Assembly (NCBI GenBank): GCA_018389105.1
Contig: JACATO010000121.1
Location: 3,026,001 to 3,090,000, forward strand
Origin: Nautilus pompilius
Taxonomy: Eukaryota > Mollusca > Cephalopoda > Nautilida > Nautilidae
Reading direction: 5' to 3'
Length of the DNA: 64,000 bases
Shown here in pieces: positions 12,747-24,901 of the stretch. The notes under the pieces were generated by a model. The model saw only the letters and a program-made list of their open reading frames with translations, made no database searches and had not been told where the DNA came from. Position 1 is the first letter of the stretch; each line of letters opens with the position of its first letter. The translations under genes and the position numbers were made by a program.

Positions 12747-13257
12747 CTGGAGTAACAAAAGAAAAGCCGACAACGGTGCTTGCCGGGTAATTAGAGTTCA
12801 TTCTAAGCGCCGCCATCTTTATTAAAACCGTGGTTTGTATTTTAGAAAAAGAACAAGCGGAAACTATTGGTGAGAATGAGAATACAGATTTGATTACATC
12901 ATCAGATTTTTTAATCAGAAAAATGCAACAACAAAAAAAATAGACCACAAAAAAATCCCCAAAAATCAAAATGAATAATTTGGCGAATAATTCAGATCTG
13001 GTATGAAGTCAAATAAGCGTTAGAGATTTTGCTTTTAAGTGAACCATCATTTATTTATATGATAATTCTGTTGCCAACAAAGAAATCAATTAGAAACAAA
13101 CATATGATTGTGAAAAGTTGACAGTAATTTAACAAATTTAGAAGTACATTCAGTTTTTTTACAAGTGAAATGGGAAAAAGAGAACGTATAAAATAATATG
13201 AATTGTTAAAATAACAAGAAAAGGGCATCTAATATAATTTTTATCGTGTTATAAGTA

Positions 13258-13377
13258 CATTTTAGCCGGAGTTACGTAGACAATTGCTTTAATTTTATAA
13301 AACGTTTATTCTCTACAATGATTTTAACAACGTTTTATAGAATTAATGTAATTGTCTACGGAACTCCGGCTAAAATG
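13258..13377. mobile_element. TA-flanked MITE (Tc1/mariner-type)
   Basis: A 120 bp near-palindrome with terminal inverted repeats of about 50 bp starting CATTTTAGCCGGAGTT and a few mismatches between arms (for example TACG against TCCG). TA dinucleotides flank both ends, as for Tc1/mariner target sites. It is non-coding. No parent transposase with these ends was found in the window. Confidence 0.85.
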
Positions 13378-14106
13378 TATTACCTTAAAATATTTGTTTA
13401 GCTCTTAGTTACTGTACGAGGAATACCATCTGTTAATTAGATTTTTGTTATTCAAAGTGAAAATGCGAAATTAAAGTTTCACTTGTCTGCCATGGCATCG
13501 ATGGTTAGTTGAAACCATGTTTTGGCAGAATGCTAGCACGTGGACGGCGAACTTCATGTAAGATATTTCGTCAGGGAAGACCACGGTGGCTGGTTGTTAT
13601 AGCAACAGTAATTCTTAACTAAACATATAGATGAACTATAATCTACGTCATATGCTTGAAACAGGAGTATAGGATTTTAATAAAAATAAACATGACGTTG
13701 ATTGTAGCGGTAATATTTCAGCATTTTCTAGCAGAAAAATTTTTAACATATGGAATAAATTTCAGGCAAATGTAGTTGGTAGTGATGGTATAAATCAGGT
13801 AATCTGCTTATAAATATTCCTCTTCAACGGTGCTGGGGGTGGGGACGTCGTATAACCCAGTGCTGGCTTTTTGCCTTCTTGAAACTACTAAACCACAAAA
13901 GTTATGTCCCCTGAGTCTCACTCTGCTGCTCTTACCAAACTGAGACTCTGCAAATGCTGAAAAGGTAAGTCTAACAGCGCAGAAGGCAGATACTACATTC
14001 CGCGATAAGATGATCCTAACATTGGTTTAGGTTAAAGTATAGGACTGCTTGGTGTCTTAGAAGATAAAATCACCATACCTTCTCGTTTAGAACAAAAATT
14101 TAAGAC

Positions 14107-14200
14107 ATCTCTCTCTCTCTCCATCTCTCTCTCTCTCTCTCCATCTCTCTCTCTCTCACTCTCTCTCTCTCTCTCTCTCCATCTCTCTTTCATCATCATC

Positions 14201-14267
<67 letters not shown>
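14107..14267. repeat. (CT)n array with CCAT and ATC interruptions
   Basis: Long CT microsatellite with a block of (ATC)n in the middle, the same composite style as the arrays at 48.7 and 51.9 kb. On the transcribed strand it gives GA- and GAT-rich RNA. Confidence 0.97.
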
Positions 14268-14894
14268 ATTTTATTTTTTTTAAGGTTCATTTTAAAAAGT
14301 GATAACTAAACACAAATACCCACAGAAAGGTCTACATTAGCTGTGAAACAAGTCCAGGTTACGGAGAAAAACAGATTTAATTCTTCTTTTCCTAGGCAAA
14401 ACAAAAAAAAGGTTTGATAATTGATTTTTAGAGCCGAAGCAATTATTATCAAGAAAAACCTGTTTTGCTACTTAAATTTGTGTTCATAGTAGTACAAGGA
14501 AATGTTTACTATGGAATTTCAAGACCCGTCCGAAGCGTGTGCTGCTTAGATGTAATTGTAAGTTAATGAGATCTGTTTGCCCAAATTGCAAACAATTAAG
14601 TCGGAAAATAGCTGAGTTAATCACTAGCAGCCATTGTCCAGTTTTTCTTAGATTCTAGTAACCGTTTTCTTATCACCAATCAGATTTAAATATAAATTTC
14701 TAAATTTGAGATATCACTTACTTGAACGCGATATGTCATAGGGATTTTGCAAATATTTCTCGTATATACTTCACGCTAAATTTATTCCCATCCCAATCAT
14801 AGGCGGTTGGGATGCGTGGAGACTAAAATCTTTTCTTCGTGCCAGCAAAGGTCACCGCAGCAAAAGCGCTACAAAATAAGGCAAGTCCGTTTCC

Positions 14895-16152
14895 GTGTGT
14901 GCAGAACAGTCTCCTCTTACCTCTCCGTGTGTGTGTGCAGAACAGTCTCCTCTTACCTCTCCGTGTGTGCAGAACAGTCTCCTCTTACCTCTCCGTGTGT
15001 GTGTGCAGAACAGTCTCCTCTTACCTCTCCGTGTGTGCAGAACAGTCTCCTCTTACCTCTCCGTGTGTGTGTGCAGAACAGTCTCCTCTTACCTCTCCGT
15101 GTGTGTGTGCAGAACAGTCTCCTCTTACCTCTCGTGTGTGTGGTGCAGAACAGTCTCCTCTTACCTCTCCGTGTGTGTGTGTGTGCAGAACAGTCTCCTC
15201 TTACCTCTCCGTGTGTGTGTGTGTGCAGAACAGTCTCCTCTTACCTCTCCGTGTGTGCAGAACAGTCTCCTCTTACCTCTCCGTGTGTGTGTGTGTGCAG
15301 AACAGTCTCCTCTTACCTCTCCGTGTGTGCAGAACAGTCTCCTCTTACCTCTCCGTGTGTGTGTGCAGAACAGTCTCCTCTTACCTCTCTGTGTGTGTAT
15401 GCGGAACAGTCTCCTCTTACCTCTCTGTGTGTGTATGCAGAACAGTCTCCTCTTACCTCTCTGTGTGTGTATGCGGAACAGTCTCCTCTTACCTCTCCGT
15501 GTGTGTGTGCAGAACAGTCTCCTCTTACCTCTCCGTGTGTGTGTGTGTGCAGAACAGTCTCCTCTTACCTCTCCGTGTGTGCAGAACAGTCTCCTCTTAC
15601 CTCTCCGTGTGTGTGTGTGTGCAGAACAGTCTCCTCTTACCTCTCCGTGTGTGCAGAACAGTCTCCTCTTACCTCTGTGTGTGTGTATGCGGAACAGTCT
15701 CCTCTTACCTCTCTGTGTGTGTGTGCAGAACAGTCTCCTCTTACCTCTCCGTGTGTGTGTGCAGAACAGTCTCCTCTTACCTCTCTGTGTGTGTATGCGG
15801 AACAGTCTCCTCTTACCTCTCTGTGTGTGTATGCGGAACAGTCTCCTCTTACCTCTCCGTTTGTGCAGAACAGTCTCCTCTTACCTCTGTGTGTGTGCAG
15901 AACAGTCTCCTCTTACCTCTCTGTGTGTGTATGCGGAACAGTCTCCTCTTACCTCTCTGTGTGTGTATGCGGAACAGTCTCCTCTTACCTCTCTGTGTGT
16001 GTATGCGGAACAGTCTCCTCTTACCTCTCCGTGTGTGCAGAACAGTCTCCTCTTACCTCTCCGTGGGTGCAGAACAGTCTCCTCTTACCCCTCCGTGTGT
16101 GCAGAACAGTCTCCTCTTACCCCTCCGTGTGTGCAGAACAGTCTCCTCTTAC
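14895..16152 (-). repeat. Minisatellite made of copies of the PDZ exon splice donor
   Basis: About 36 copies (counting the real donor) of CAGTCTCCTCTTAC on the plus strand at intervals of 32-40 bp. Length varies mainly through a (GT)n tract, and there are CCGT/CTGT and GCAG/GCGG variants. Read on the gene's strand, each unit is ACACACGGAGAG followed by GTAAGAGGAGACTGTTCTGC. The first half resembles the last bases of the exon ending at 16153 (ACATACGGAAAG) and the second half equals the start of its intron. The array is immediately contiguous with that exon. The three long plus-strand open frames across it are a by-product of a stop-free unit whose 32 bp period is not a multiple of three. Confidence 0.97.
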
Positions 16153-16272
16153 CTTTCCGTATGTTCCCTTGTAAGTCGGCCGGCCCACCTTTGACAACCA
16201 TTGTCACGATGGCGCACAGACGGTTGTTTTCTGCCTGCTTCCCTCCAACGATTCGCATCCCCAAACCTCCAG
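16153..16272 (-). CDS. Rim: RIM exon: first half of the PDZ domain
   Basis: A 120 bp exon, phase 1 in and phase 1 out, after GTTGTTTTTATAG and ending ACGGAAAG|GTAAGAG. It encodes GGLGMRIVGGKQ, then LCAIVTMVVKGGPADLQGNIRK. GLGM is the carboxylate-binding loop of the PDZ domain (GLGMRVVGGK in arthropod RIM, GLKVVGGK in vertebrates) and GGPAD...G is the following helix region. The last glycine codon is completed by the exon at 12746. Its donor is the junction that has been amplified into the adjacent minisatellite. Confidence 0.95.
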
Positions 16273-18989
16273 CTATAAAAACAACGAAAACACGCCATCG
16301 TTGAAAAGAAACTACCATTTTATAATTCTTATTCTCGGAGGTCTGTTATTCGATAGCCGGAGCTTTCTTGCTCAAAGAAAAAAGATGACTTTACAAAGGG
16401 AATTCTCTTCTTGATTATCTACTGTGTAAAATATCGAGTCGGATGTCAGGGTTCACAAGGGAGACAACCTTAGTGAGGATACCTAGTGCCGCGGTTATCT
16501 GTAAAGAACGTTGCTTATCCGGCGCCACGATGACCCAACACTTCCGACTTTGACCGATAAATGCCTATCAGTACTCTTCATGCTTGGATGTGGGAGGAAA
16601 CTCATACGGTGAGCCGGTAAAGAAGAGCGAGAAGGAACCAGTCCGGGGAGGTACGAACGCTGGCTCCTCGTCTTTGGCGGTCCAGTGGGCCATCGGCCGC
16701 CCGCCAGAATGGCACCAAATCCGCCCGATCACTGCTCCTCTGGTGATTATCGATCATCTAAAGGTATTGACGTCTAAGTTCAAATCAACATCTAGAACGC
16801 TGACACGCGCAGCTTCGAAAACATGGACGTACGCGACTAAACCCCGTGGAAATATTTTCAAACTAAACGGAAATTTCCTAAATGTTTAGAGAAAAAAGCT
16901 GCCAGGTTGTTCATCGCATTTAATTGAAGATTTTTATTTATTCCGAGCTTTGCAAAGTCCGCAGAGACTGCGGGATGCTGTAAAGTGGATTAAAACCTAA
17001 AACATCTCGTATCGTAGGAGAGAGAACGGCCAGCACAGAGGTATGATGGTCATGTTTAAGTTAGGCTATTTGGGGAATTTGCGAGTGGAAGGTTGTGGTG
17101 GGGGCTGGAGAAGTTCGCTTGTCCTATTGTTTCACCCAGTCTCCAATCATCAGCTGATAAGAAAAAAATTAGGAGTTATATTTATCTGTTGTAGCAAAAT
17201 CATAACAGACGAGCAGTATTTAACACATGTATTGCACCCCGTTATCAGGACTATGCACCAAGATCAGGGTCTGGAAGTAGAAGTCAGGTCCTTTTAACTG
17301 TCTATTAAATCTAAATTATATTTTAATCGCATAAGAAGGAATTCAACCTTAAAATGTCTATCTGTCGATTATCAATAAGATATTTAAACAATAATTTTGT
17401 AAAGATGTATGTAAACTTTTGTTTGATATCATTATAATTCGTCACTAAATTCTCGAATATCTCTACCACACTTAGAAAACAAAGCAAAAACAAAAAAACT
17501 CAGCTTATCTAATATTTATTATTTTATTTCTTTTCATTTAGAAGAAAGTAATTTTGGAAATACTCGAATGTAACTATGGCCTGGAAGTTAAAACAATCCT
17601 CCTATTTAAAATTCGAAAATCTAGAATTCTTTGGTTTTTGTAATTTTAATTTACAGTTAAATGTTCTACACTTTTCAGTAAACAAGACAAGCTATGGTGT
17701 TATTTTACAACTTTGGCCGACAATTTTTCGTTACCAAAATAGTAAGAATAACAAGATCTTTACTGCACCCATGACCAGACTTCTATTTGGCTCCCACTTG
17801 TCGTCAGGATTTACATGTAGGTTTTTTCCGAAGTCATGCATCTGCGAGTTACATTCTGAATTGTCCCACTTTTCACTTGAAGCAGTATGCACTAATATGT
17901 TAATGTGATATTATTATGAACACTCAGCAAGTTTAATTCGACTTCATCATGCAAAGTTAGACACTTCTAGGATGCTGCAAAACTTTCGACCATGGCTGTA
18001 GATGCTACGGTTCCGTTCCGATGCAGAACTAATGGCCATTTTACCAATTCTTGAACACGTAGCTAACATTAAGAACAGCTGTTTATTCTTAATGCATAAA
18101 TTTTAGTTACTACAGTGAAGTTATTAAGCGAAGCCTCGACGAAAGTAGTTTTTATATGAAAAGGGTTACCTGGATTTGCCGTTACGGTAAATGAGCACGT
18201 GGAGTGTACGTCGTTGGAACTTAAATAAAAGCTGTAACTGTTTGGGAATGTTTTCGATGAAGTATGACTGCAAAAACAGTTTCCCAACGATACACATCTC
18301 GTGATTCCGAAATGAGACCATAAAATATTCAACAGTGAAATAGCAGTAAAGCACCCGGGTTTAAATGAATGCGGGAACTTGCATCGCTATGGAGCCAGGC
18401 TGCAGTGTCAACGGAGCGTGCTCCCTTTTCCAGATTAAGTCTCTTTCATTGAGCCACAACTGCACTATACAGATATGAATTGAATTTTCTAAGTCCTGCT
18501 TCAGACACTCGTGATATCCTGGAGGTTAAGCGTGGCGTGAACAGGGAACTGAAAGCTCTGAAAGAAATGTACCACTGACTCGAGACAGTGCCAGTCATGC
18601 CGGCGATAAATGGTTCTCCGTAACCTTTTGTTCTTGTTGCTGGCAGAGTCCGGAGAAGGGATAAACAGAAGTCGGGCTGAAAGGAGAAGCGATATGTTTA
18701 GCGCTGGCTGTAATTCTAAGTCTCGAGACAGCAGTCACAGGCGGCTCTTTGGAAATCTAAGAGCCGCTGATTATAGAAACCAAGACAAAAGATGCGGGCA
18801 TTACCGAGAGCATTTCTATAAAAAGGAAACGAAATTGTGCGAGAGAATAAACAGCTTTATATCATTAAATATCAGATCGGAATTTATCTAAATCAAATAA
18901 AATTGTAGACGTAGCTTTTCTTGTATTTTCGGGAAAGTTTTGCTGCAAAACCTATGCCATTAGACTGGTCGCAGAAATCTGGGGACATT

Positions 18990-19662
18990 GATTTAATTCT
19001 GCTTGTGAATGTTGTTGACCATAAAGGACGCACCTATGGCCATTATACCCTGCGTTCTGGCGTTGTCGTCCTGGAAACCTGGTGCTAGTTGTTGATGAAA
19101 AGACGGGACTGTCGATTCTAAAACCCCTGCTAGGTACCTCTGACCAGTCAGGCCACCTCTAACAATGAGCAGAGGAGTTCTTTTGCCAGTACTGAAACAA
19201 CAAGAATCGTTCTGCACAACAATGATAGCAACAGAGGAAAATCGAACGAGAGATCAGAAAACGTCACTCGTTCCCACCTTTTCCCAGCGATTTAAACTTT
19301 ACGCTGCCTAATCGAGTGTTGACGACGACTGCTCAGAGGGAGACAGACCAACGTATGGATATAATTCTGCATGGTGAAGATGGCTTGCGGACATTTTAGT
19401 CTCTGACTGCCAGCAAGTCTTGTTGAATCTAGGTGATAGTGACCAGCAGAGCCATACCTCTGGTCATCCATTTATCACGATCATCTGTACCATGGGGAAA
19501 ACATCTTCCAATCAGCCTGTCGCTAATGTCACTGGTCTGCTGGAGGTGGTACAGCCGGCTGACGGCTGACCATGCAACGTCTACCTGCCTGATGCCATTT
19601 TGAAACTGACTTATTGCAAGAAGTCTCTGATTATACGTAAAACATAGTGTGCAGACTACCAC
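18990..19662 (-). pseudogene. Tc1-like transposase remnant
   Basis: Two open fragments in the right order belong to one element. The 5' piece (19662-19429) has the paired HTH style QNGIRQVDVAWSAVSRLYHL followed by a DISDR...GR linker, as in Tc1 proteins. The 3' piece (19217-18993) has GGLTGQRYLAGVLESTVPSF and FQDDNART, the region around the second catalytic Asp (FQDDNARPH in intact members). The catalytic DDE domain is broken by stops and shifts and the C-terminal Glu region is not seen. It is an inactive relic. Confidence 0.85.
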
Positions 19663-20979
19663 TGGTTATTGCTGTACAACTGATGGCGGTCCCAACATAC
19701 CAATAGATAACCACGCACTTTGAAGATTGCTTTTGCATATCATGTGATCTGGTGAACTGTGAAGGTTCGTGTCCTGTCACATGAAAGCACGTGCTTCCGG
19801 CGCTAGAGCTCAGACTTACGAGTCGACAACACCTGAAGATAGTCTCGGTTTTGGTTACTCGTACCAAGTTCGATAGAATGTACGCGAAACCACTGCAATC
19901 TCCCCAAATATTTGTGCCGAGTATATTGTGATTTGTTTTTCAAAGTCGCGTGTTCATAAGATCCGACAAAGAAATTCCTATGGCTAAACTGGTATCGCCT
20001 TCCCTACAATCGCTTAATGAAGGCCATAAGTCGGCTATCGCCGCTATGTTCAGACAATAGCCACCATTCTTATGCCTATCCCATTCTTGCTAATTCTTCT
20101 CAGTAGAGAGTGACCCGTGCCCAAGTTCTAACGGCACCCGACTGTTCGGTTTTATACGTTGTTTTCTTTAGTCTCCACCAGAAGCCAGAAAGTTATTAAC
20201 TGTTGGGTGGAATAATGTCACCCGCACTCTCCTACCAACCTAGTGAGTTGGACACGTATGCACGATTTGGCAAAATAAGGTATGATATCGCGATCTATGC
20301 AGTATCGGTGTGTTACGACCCTAACTGCCATTATGGTATGGTGTGGCGGTGCTTTGCAGAAGCTTAGAGATGGCGAATAATGAAATGGGAAGTGCCGGGA
20401 TATTTCTGCAGAGATTCAGGAGAACAAATCGGCTGTGCCACCTTCGTAAGTGGTTTCGGTGCCACGCACGTTGTGTTCACGGCACTGCTGATCATAGATG
20501 CAAAGCGACACCTAGACTGGGTAAGGCAGCTATGTGTGAAATGCGTCACAGTTCTTTGCCAAATGCGGCTGACTTGGGAAACTCCTGGTAAAGCGACATT
20601 AGGATGTCATTAAGAACAGAGTTCAGAATTACCACGCCAATCTCTTTCTGGGAAACGTCCAAGGTTGTGAGATCGAAGACTGGGGACACAAAAAAAGGAT
20701 ACATTGGTCCGATAAAATTTGGTTTCTCCTGCACTGAGTCGATGATAGAATGAGAGTTTGGCGATACAGTAGACAAGCTTACAGCTGGAAAAACACGTAG
20801 GAACTCATGATTTTTATTGTCGATTCGAGATGGTATGGTGATATCCAATGATTAAGTGGAAACATGGAGCTGGAAGAAAGAATAGCAACTGGCGTTGAAC
20901 CGCTGCCAATGCGTGACCTGGAAGGTAATAATTCAGCAGAGCGCATGGCCTCTTCCCCCAATCGAAATACCAAACCCTG

Positions 20980-21057
<78 letters not shown>

Positions 21058-21058
21058 T
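20980..21058. repeat. (CT)n microsatellite
   Basis: Nearly pure CT run of about 80 bp, close to the Tc1-like remnant that follows it. Confidence 0.95.
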
Positions 21059-21199
21059 ATGAGCTGCTTCTGGTTATTTGCGGGGTAGTAAGCTGACCTT
21101 ATCACTTACCGTTATCCCTGCACTCCAGGTAATTCTGCTGGCACATCACGCAGACCAGAGTCATTATCAGTGTGATTAGCAGTTGTTCTGAACTCTGTT

Positions 21200-21500
21200 C
21201 TTGTTCTGTACCACTGCCCTCCTCCTCCTCTCATTTAAACCCCTGGTAATGTTTTCCATGACCATAACTTGTTCTTTTACTGTTGCTGGAACAATAAATG
21301 CTAGCAGGTACCGTAAAAGCATTCTTCATCCTGTCAATGTCCCTCATTCTGAAGATCACCTGCAGACCAATATTTACGGACGACAACACCAGACTTCACG
21401 GTGCTATGTTTCCAGAACTGAGCGTTAACCCTTTGCCGCCTACCTGGCCAGGTTTTAATTTGGTAGAATATTTATTTTTAAATCTAACCGGGCGCAAAAT
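21200..21500 (+). pseudogene. Tc1-like transposase remnant
   Basis: Two overlapping frames join into Tc1-type sequence. The first has VAGTINASRYRKSILHPV (the G-x-N/T-x-x-x-YR-x-x-IL motif). The next, in another frame, has FTDDNTRLHGA (catalytic-Asp region) and PPTWPGFNLVEYLFLNLTGR, a degraded WPxxSPDLNPIEHLWDxLGR. The frame change lies near 21300-21370. Only the C-terminal half of the element is visible. Confidence 0.85.
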
Positions 21501-24500
21501 ATTATTGGATTGGTACAGGCTTTACTGACTCGATGTCTTGTGGGTAGCATGAACAGGAAGATGTGAGAAAATCATCCGTACAAGGAGAGGAGGCTACCCT
21601 GACATTATACATCACAGAACTTCTAATTAAATAACACGTTCAGAGTAAAATACTGACAGAGAATCCAACAGTACCATGTGCTTTACGTCTATTTAATAGC
21701 CACTTTCAACTTTTCCATGCCATTTTACAAAGTGCTGTGTAACATCTAAAAGTAAGGCAAATGTCTTCATTTAATTCTCTTTTACTTTCCAAAATACCGG
21801 TACTTTGTCTCACGTTTTAGTCAAAGATGCATTTTCCATGATGTGGTAGTTGTGCAAGAAATTTTTCCATGGGAAATTTTCCGGTGCTTGCTAATGTCGA
21901 GATGCGCTGTCTGAAGTACTTAGTCGAGGTCTTTTCTAGCGAAACGAGTTCTCGTGTTAGTACAGTTGCTACATTTAGTAACACTACAAGTGCCTAAATG
22001 TAGTTCCCATGCCGCTGCTGACTGCTGTGGACTGTAGTATATGAGCTTATAGATACTTATGAATCTCTTTTCTTAACGTCTCATTTTATACGATTTATCC
22101 AGAATCAAAGCCCACAATATTGACAAATCAAAGTATGGAAATAAACTTTATATCAGTCATTTCGCACTTTTATTGAATCGTCAAAATGTTTCTCTATCCC
22201 AAACAAGCAGCGAAAAATGTTTTCGCTCAGCAGTCTGCTGCTCTGGAGATCATTTACCAATCTCTGAAAACCATTAATGCATTTCTGACACCCCACTCCC
22301 TTCGGCGGCTAACGAGAGAGTCGGAAGCGAGTTTATCAGACATCCATCTCCCAAAGCTTGATCGAATGGCCGGAAAGTGTTTTACTTTTTTTCTCCTGGA
22401 TCCTATAGATCAAGCAAGGCTGATAGCTTTAAAAGCCTTCTAAAGTAAATCTCTACGGTTTCTTTATATCCATTTATTTTGTTTTCACAAGAAATATTTC
22501 ATTTCGTTTCTCTTCTTGAATTTCTGATTACCTGCTTACCATGACGACGTTTTACAATCATTTTTGAACAGGCGTGTTTTTGAGATACCTCGAGACAGGA
22601 AGCACCAGCTCTTGTGAGAAGAAAGCTGTTTAAAGGTGAAAATCGGGAAAATATGGACATATTTTTTCTTGCTTTAGCGGAGCACTTGTCCAAACTAGTA
22701 TTTTACACAGACGCCAAAAACAACAATAAGAAGGGAGATAACTTCGCCAAAATCCAGACAGATAGAAATGTTAACGCGCACAAACAAAATTTGTTCTTAA
22801 TTACCATCTCTTATTATCTGCACATCTAAAATTTTAAAAAATTCAAAAAGTCTATTGTTAAAATGTCGGGAATTTTTACATCTTTAAGTAAACAAAAGTT
22901 TTATTACAATTTTAGAGCATTTGAATAGGTTAAATATTGCAGGTTAAACGGAAATTCTGTTAGATTTAAGAATTAAGTAGATAAGACTTTGTAATGTTGG
23001 ATTAACATGAAGATAAATCACGGTTTCAGACTTCTTAAATCTGAAAAAAAATAACTAACAAAAAGTAAATCTAAAGAACATTTTCTAAAAGAGATAAAAA
23101 CAACACAAAGAACACACGTAAGCACAAGCTAGTAGCGTAGAAACAAAAGCATTGTTTAGCCTTTGTTGTTTTTTAAGACAAACATTAATAAATTTGCTTC
23201 ACTGCGCCTAACATTTATATTTAACTAATTTACTTTTTTGCTTGACGATATTACTAATTGCAGGCAAACGTAGTGCGAGTGTATTCACAACACGGACGGA
23301 CGGCGCTGCCCCAGAAGCGAAGCCTTGGCTTATCAAAGTTTGATAATTATAGGAGCCATGTTGAAATGATACCGGAAACGCAAATATTTATAGATTTTAA
23401 AGATATCAGCAATAATAAAAAAAACACAAAATTTCCGGAAAAATATCAATGCAATATTGGTTTGGCAAAGAATGGCGATATGCCACCAAGTTAGCTTGGT
23501 TAGAACCTACTATTAAGTATTGCTTCATTCCATAGACCTGTTAATTATTTGTGAGATGTCCTCTCGCTGTAAACGAGAAACAGAAAGTAGCTACAAAAAG
23601 AATTGTTAACTGTCCCGTCGTCGTATTTAAAAAGAAAGAAGAAAAATAGACAGACAATTGATATGAAGCGGAAAACGCAGCTAGTTTATATGGGACAATT
23701 CGACTTGTTGTAAATAAGAACATTGCTTTGTAGATATTAGACGATTTTGGAAATTTGTTTTCTCTGATAGCAAGAGCTAAACCATTAGATATGAAACGAT
23801 TTGTTAAGTGACGTCTTCCGGTCAATTAAACCAGTCCTGTAGATAAGATTCGTATCGCTATAAATAAGAACACAACATTGTACAGACGAGACGGTTTGTT
23901 AGCTGTCTGCCAGCTGGGAATAATAACTTAGCCGTGTATAGTTATGCGACGATTTGTTAAGTGAACTATCGCTGTAAATAAGAGCATAATCATAGATTTG
24001 AGAGGATCTGATGTCTCCTGTTGCTGTAAACAAGAACACAACCGTGTAAATATAGAACAATTTGTTAACTTTTTTCTGATGGTAAATAAGAAATTATACT
24101 TGTAGACATAAGACATTTTTTGATTGAGCTCTCGCGATAGATATGAACGCACCTTCGTATATGCGGATGCTTATTTTCTGAGACGCTGGTTCCGCTTTTT
24201 TTTTCAGCCGCAAATTACTTTTCGACAGGCAGTGTATCAGAGAAGATAGCTACTGCAATATCGGAACAGAATGTTAAAAGCGTGTTCAGTTGACTTTAGC
24301 TGCTTGCGTCCTCTCTCTTTTTTCTTTCTACATTGATTCTGACAGAAGCGGTTTTGTTTTTTTTCCTTTTCTTCGTAATTTTTTTGACACGCTGATTTCC
24401 TGTTAATAGATGCACAGAAAATGGAGCTGATAGAAAATGTGGCTTTGCTAGCTACGTGCAGCTCTATAAGAAAGCAGGCTCGCATGGTCCAAGGGAAAAG

Positions 24501-24832
24501 GTTATAGGTTACAATCCAGTTTTTTAACATCTAGATTCCATGGATAATCTCGGAGACAGAAAGAAAATAAAGATAAACCTTTTTTGACTACATGTAGTTA
24601 TAGGGTGGTATAAAAGCATAATTATTCAAAGCGGTAGGATGTCGACAACTAAACTCCATCAGTTAAAGAACAAGGATTGCTTTGTTTTCTTTATTAATAA
24701 GAATGCGACTCGCAAGTAATTTTTGCTTGTAGGAGTATTTAACCCTTAATTGTAAGATACAGGACAACGCTTCATCACTTGAAACGGTCACGTGACACGT
24801 ACCCTTAAACATAAAGAATGAGTAACACTTAC

Positions 24833-24901
24833 TCCGACAGCTGCTGTCGTGTTTGTCTCTGTGCAAGATAACTTCGTGTGGGTTCGAAGGCGGCTCACTA
24901 C
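24833..24901 (-). CDS. Rim: RIM exon: PDZ-proximal strand, small exon
   Basis: A 69 bp exon, phase 1 in and out, after TTTTCTATTTCAG and ending GGA|GTAAGT. It encodes SEPPSNPHEVILHRDKHDSSCR. The EVILHRDxxDxxxR segment matches the first PDZ strand of invertebrate RIM, placed directly before GLGM. It joins the next exon to give CRTGGLGMR. As it is a multiple of three it could be skipped without frameshift, but the first PDZ strand would be lost. Confidence 0.9.

Larger units (their letters stand above)
12747..16152 (-). other. Intron splitting the PDZ domain
   Basis: A 3.4 kb intron dominated by repeats: a TA-flanked MITE, a large CT/ATC array and a 1.26 kb minisatellite that reaches the splice donor itself. 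The rest is AT-rich and holds no recognisable gene. Confidence 0.85.
16273..24832 (-). other. Intron upstream of the PDZ core
   Basis: An 8.6 kb intron holding two decayed Tc1-like transposon fragments and a CT array. The plus-strand frames at 16584-16889 and 17576-17908, and the overlapping frames at 20343-20848, show no family I recognise and are not called. Confidence 0.65.

Noticed and set aside
14895-16152. CRISPR-like regular repeats
   Set aside because: The variable parts are only (GT)n length changes, not unique spacers, and the context is a eukaryotic intron.
14807-16304. Three overlapping plus-strand open frames of 451-469 codons
   Set aside because: All three frames are open only because the 32-40 bp repeat lacks stops in every phase. 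The products are Val-Cys/Ser-Leu-Pro repeats, and the real coding information lies on the other strand.
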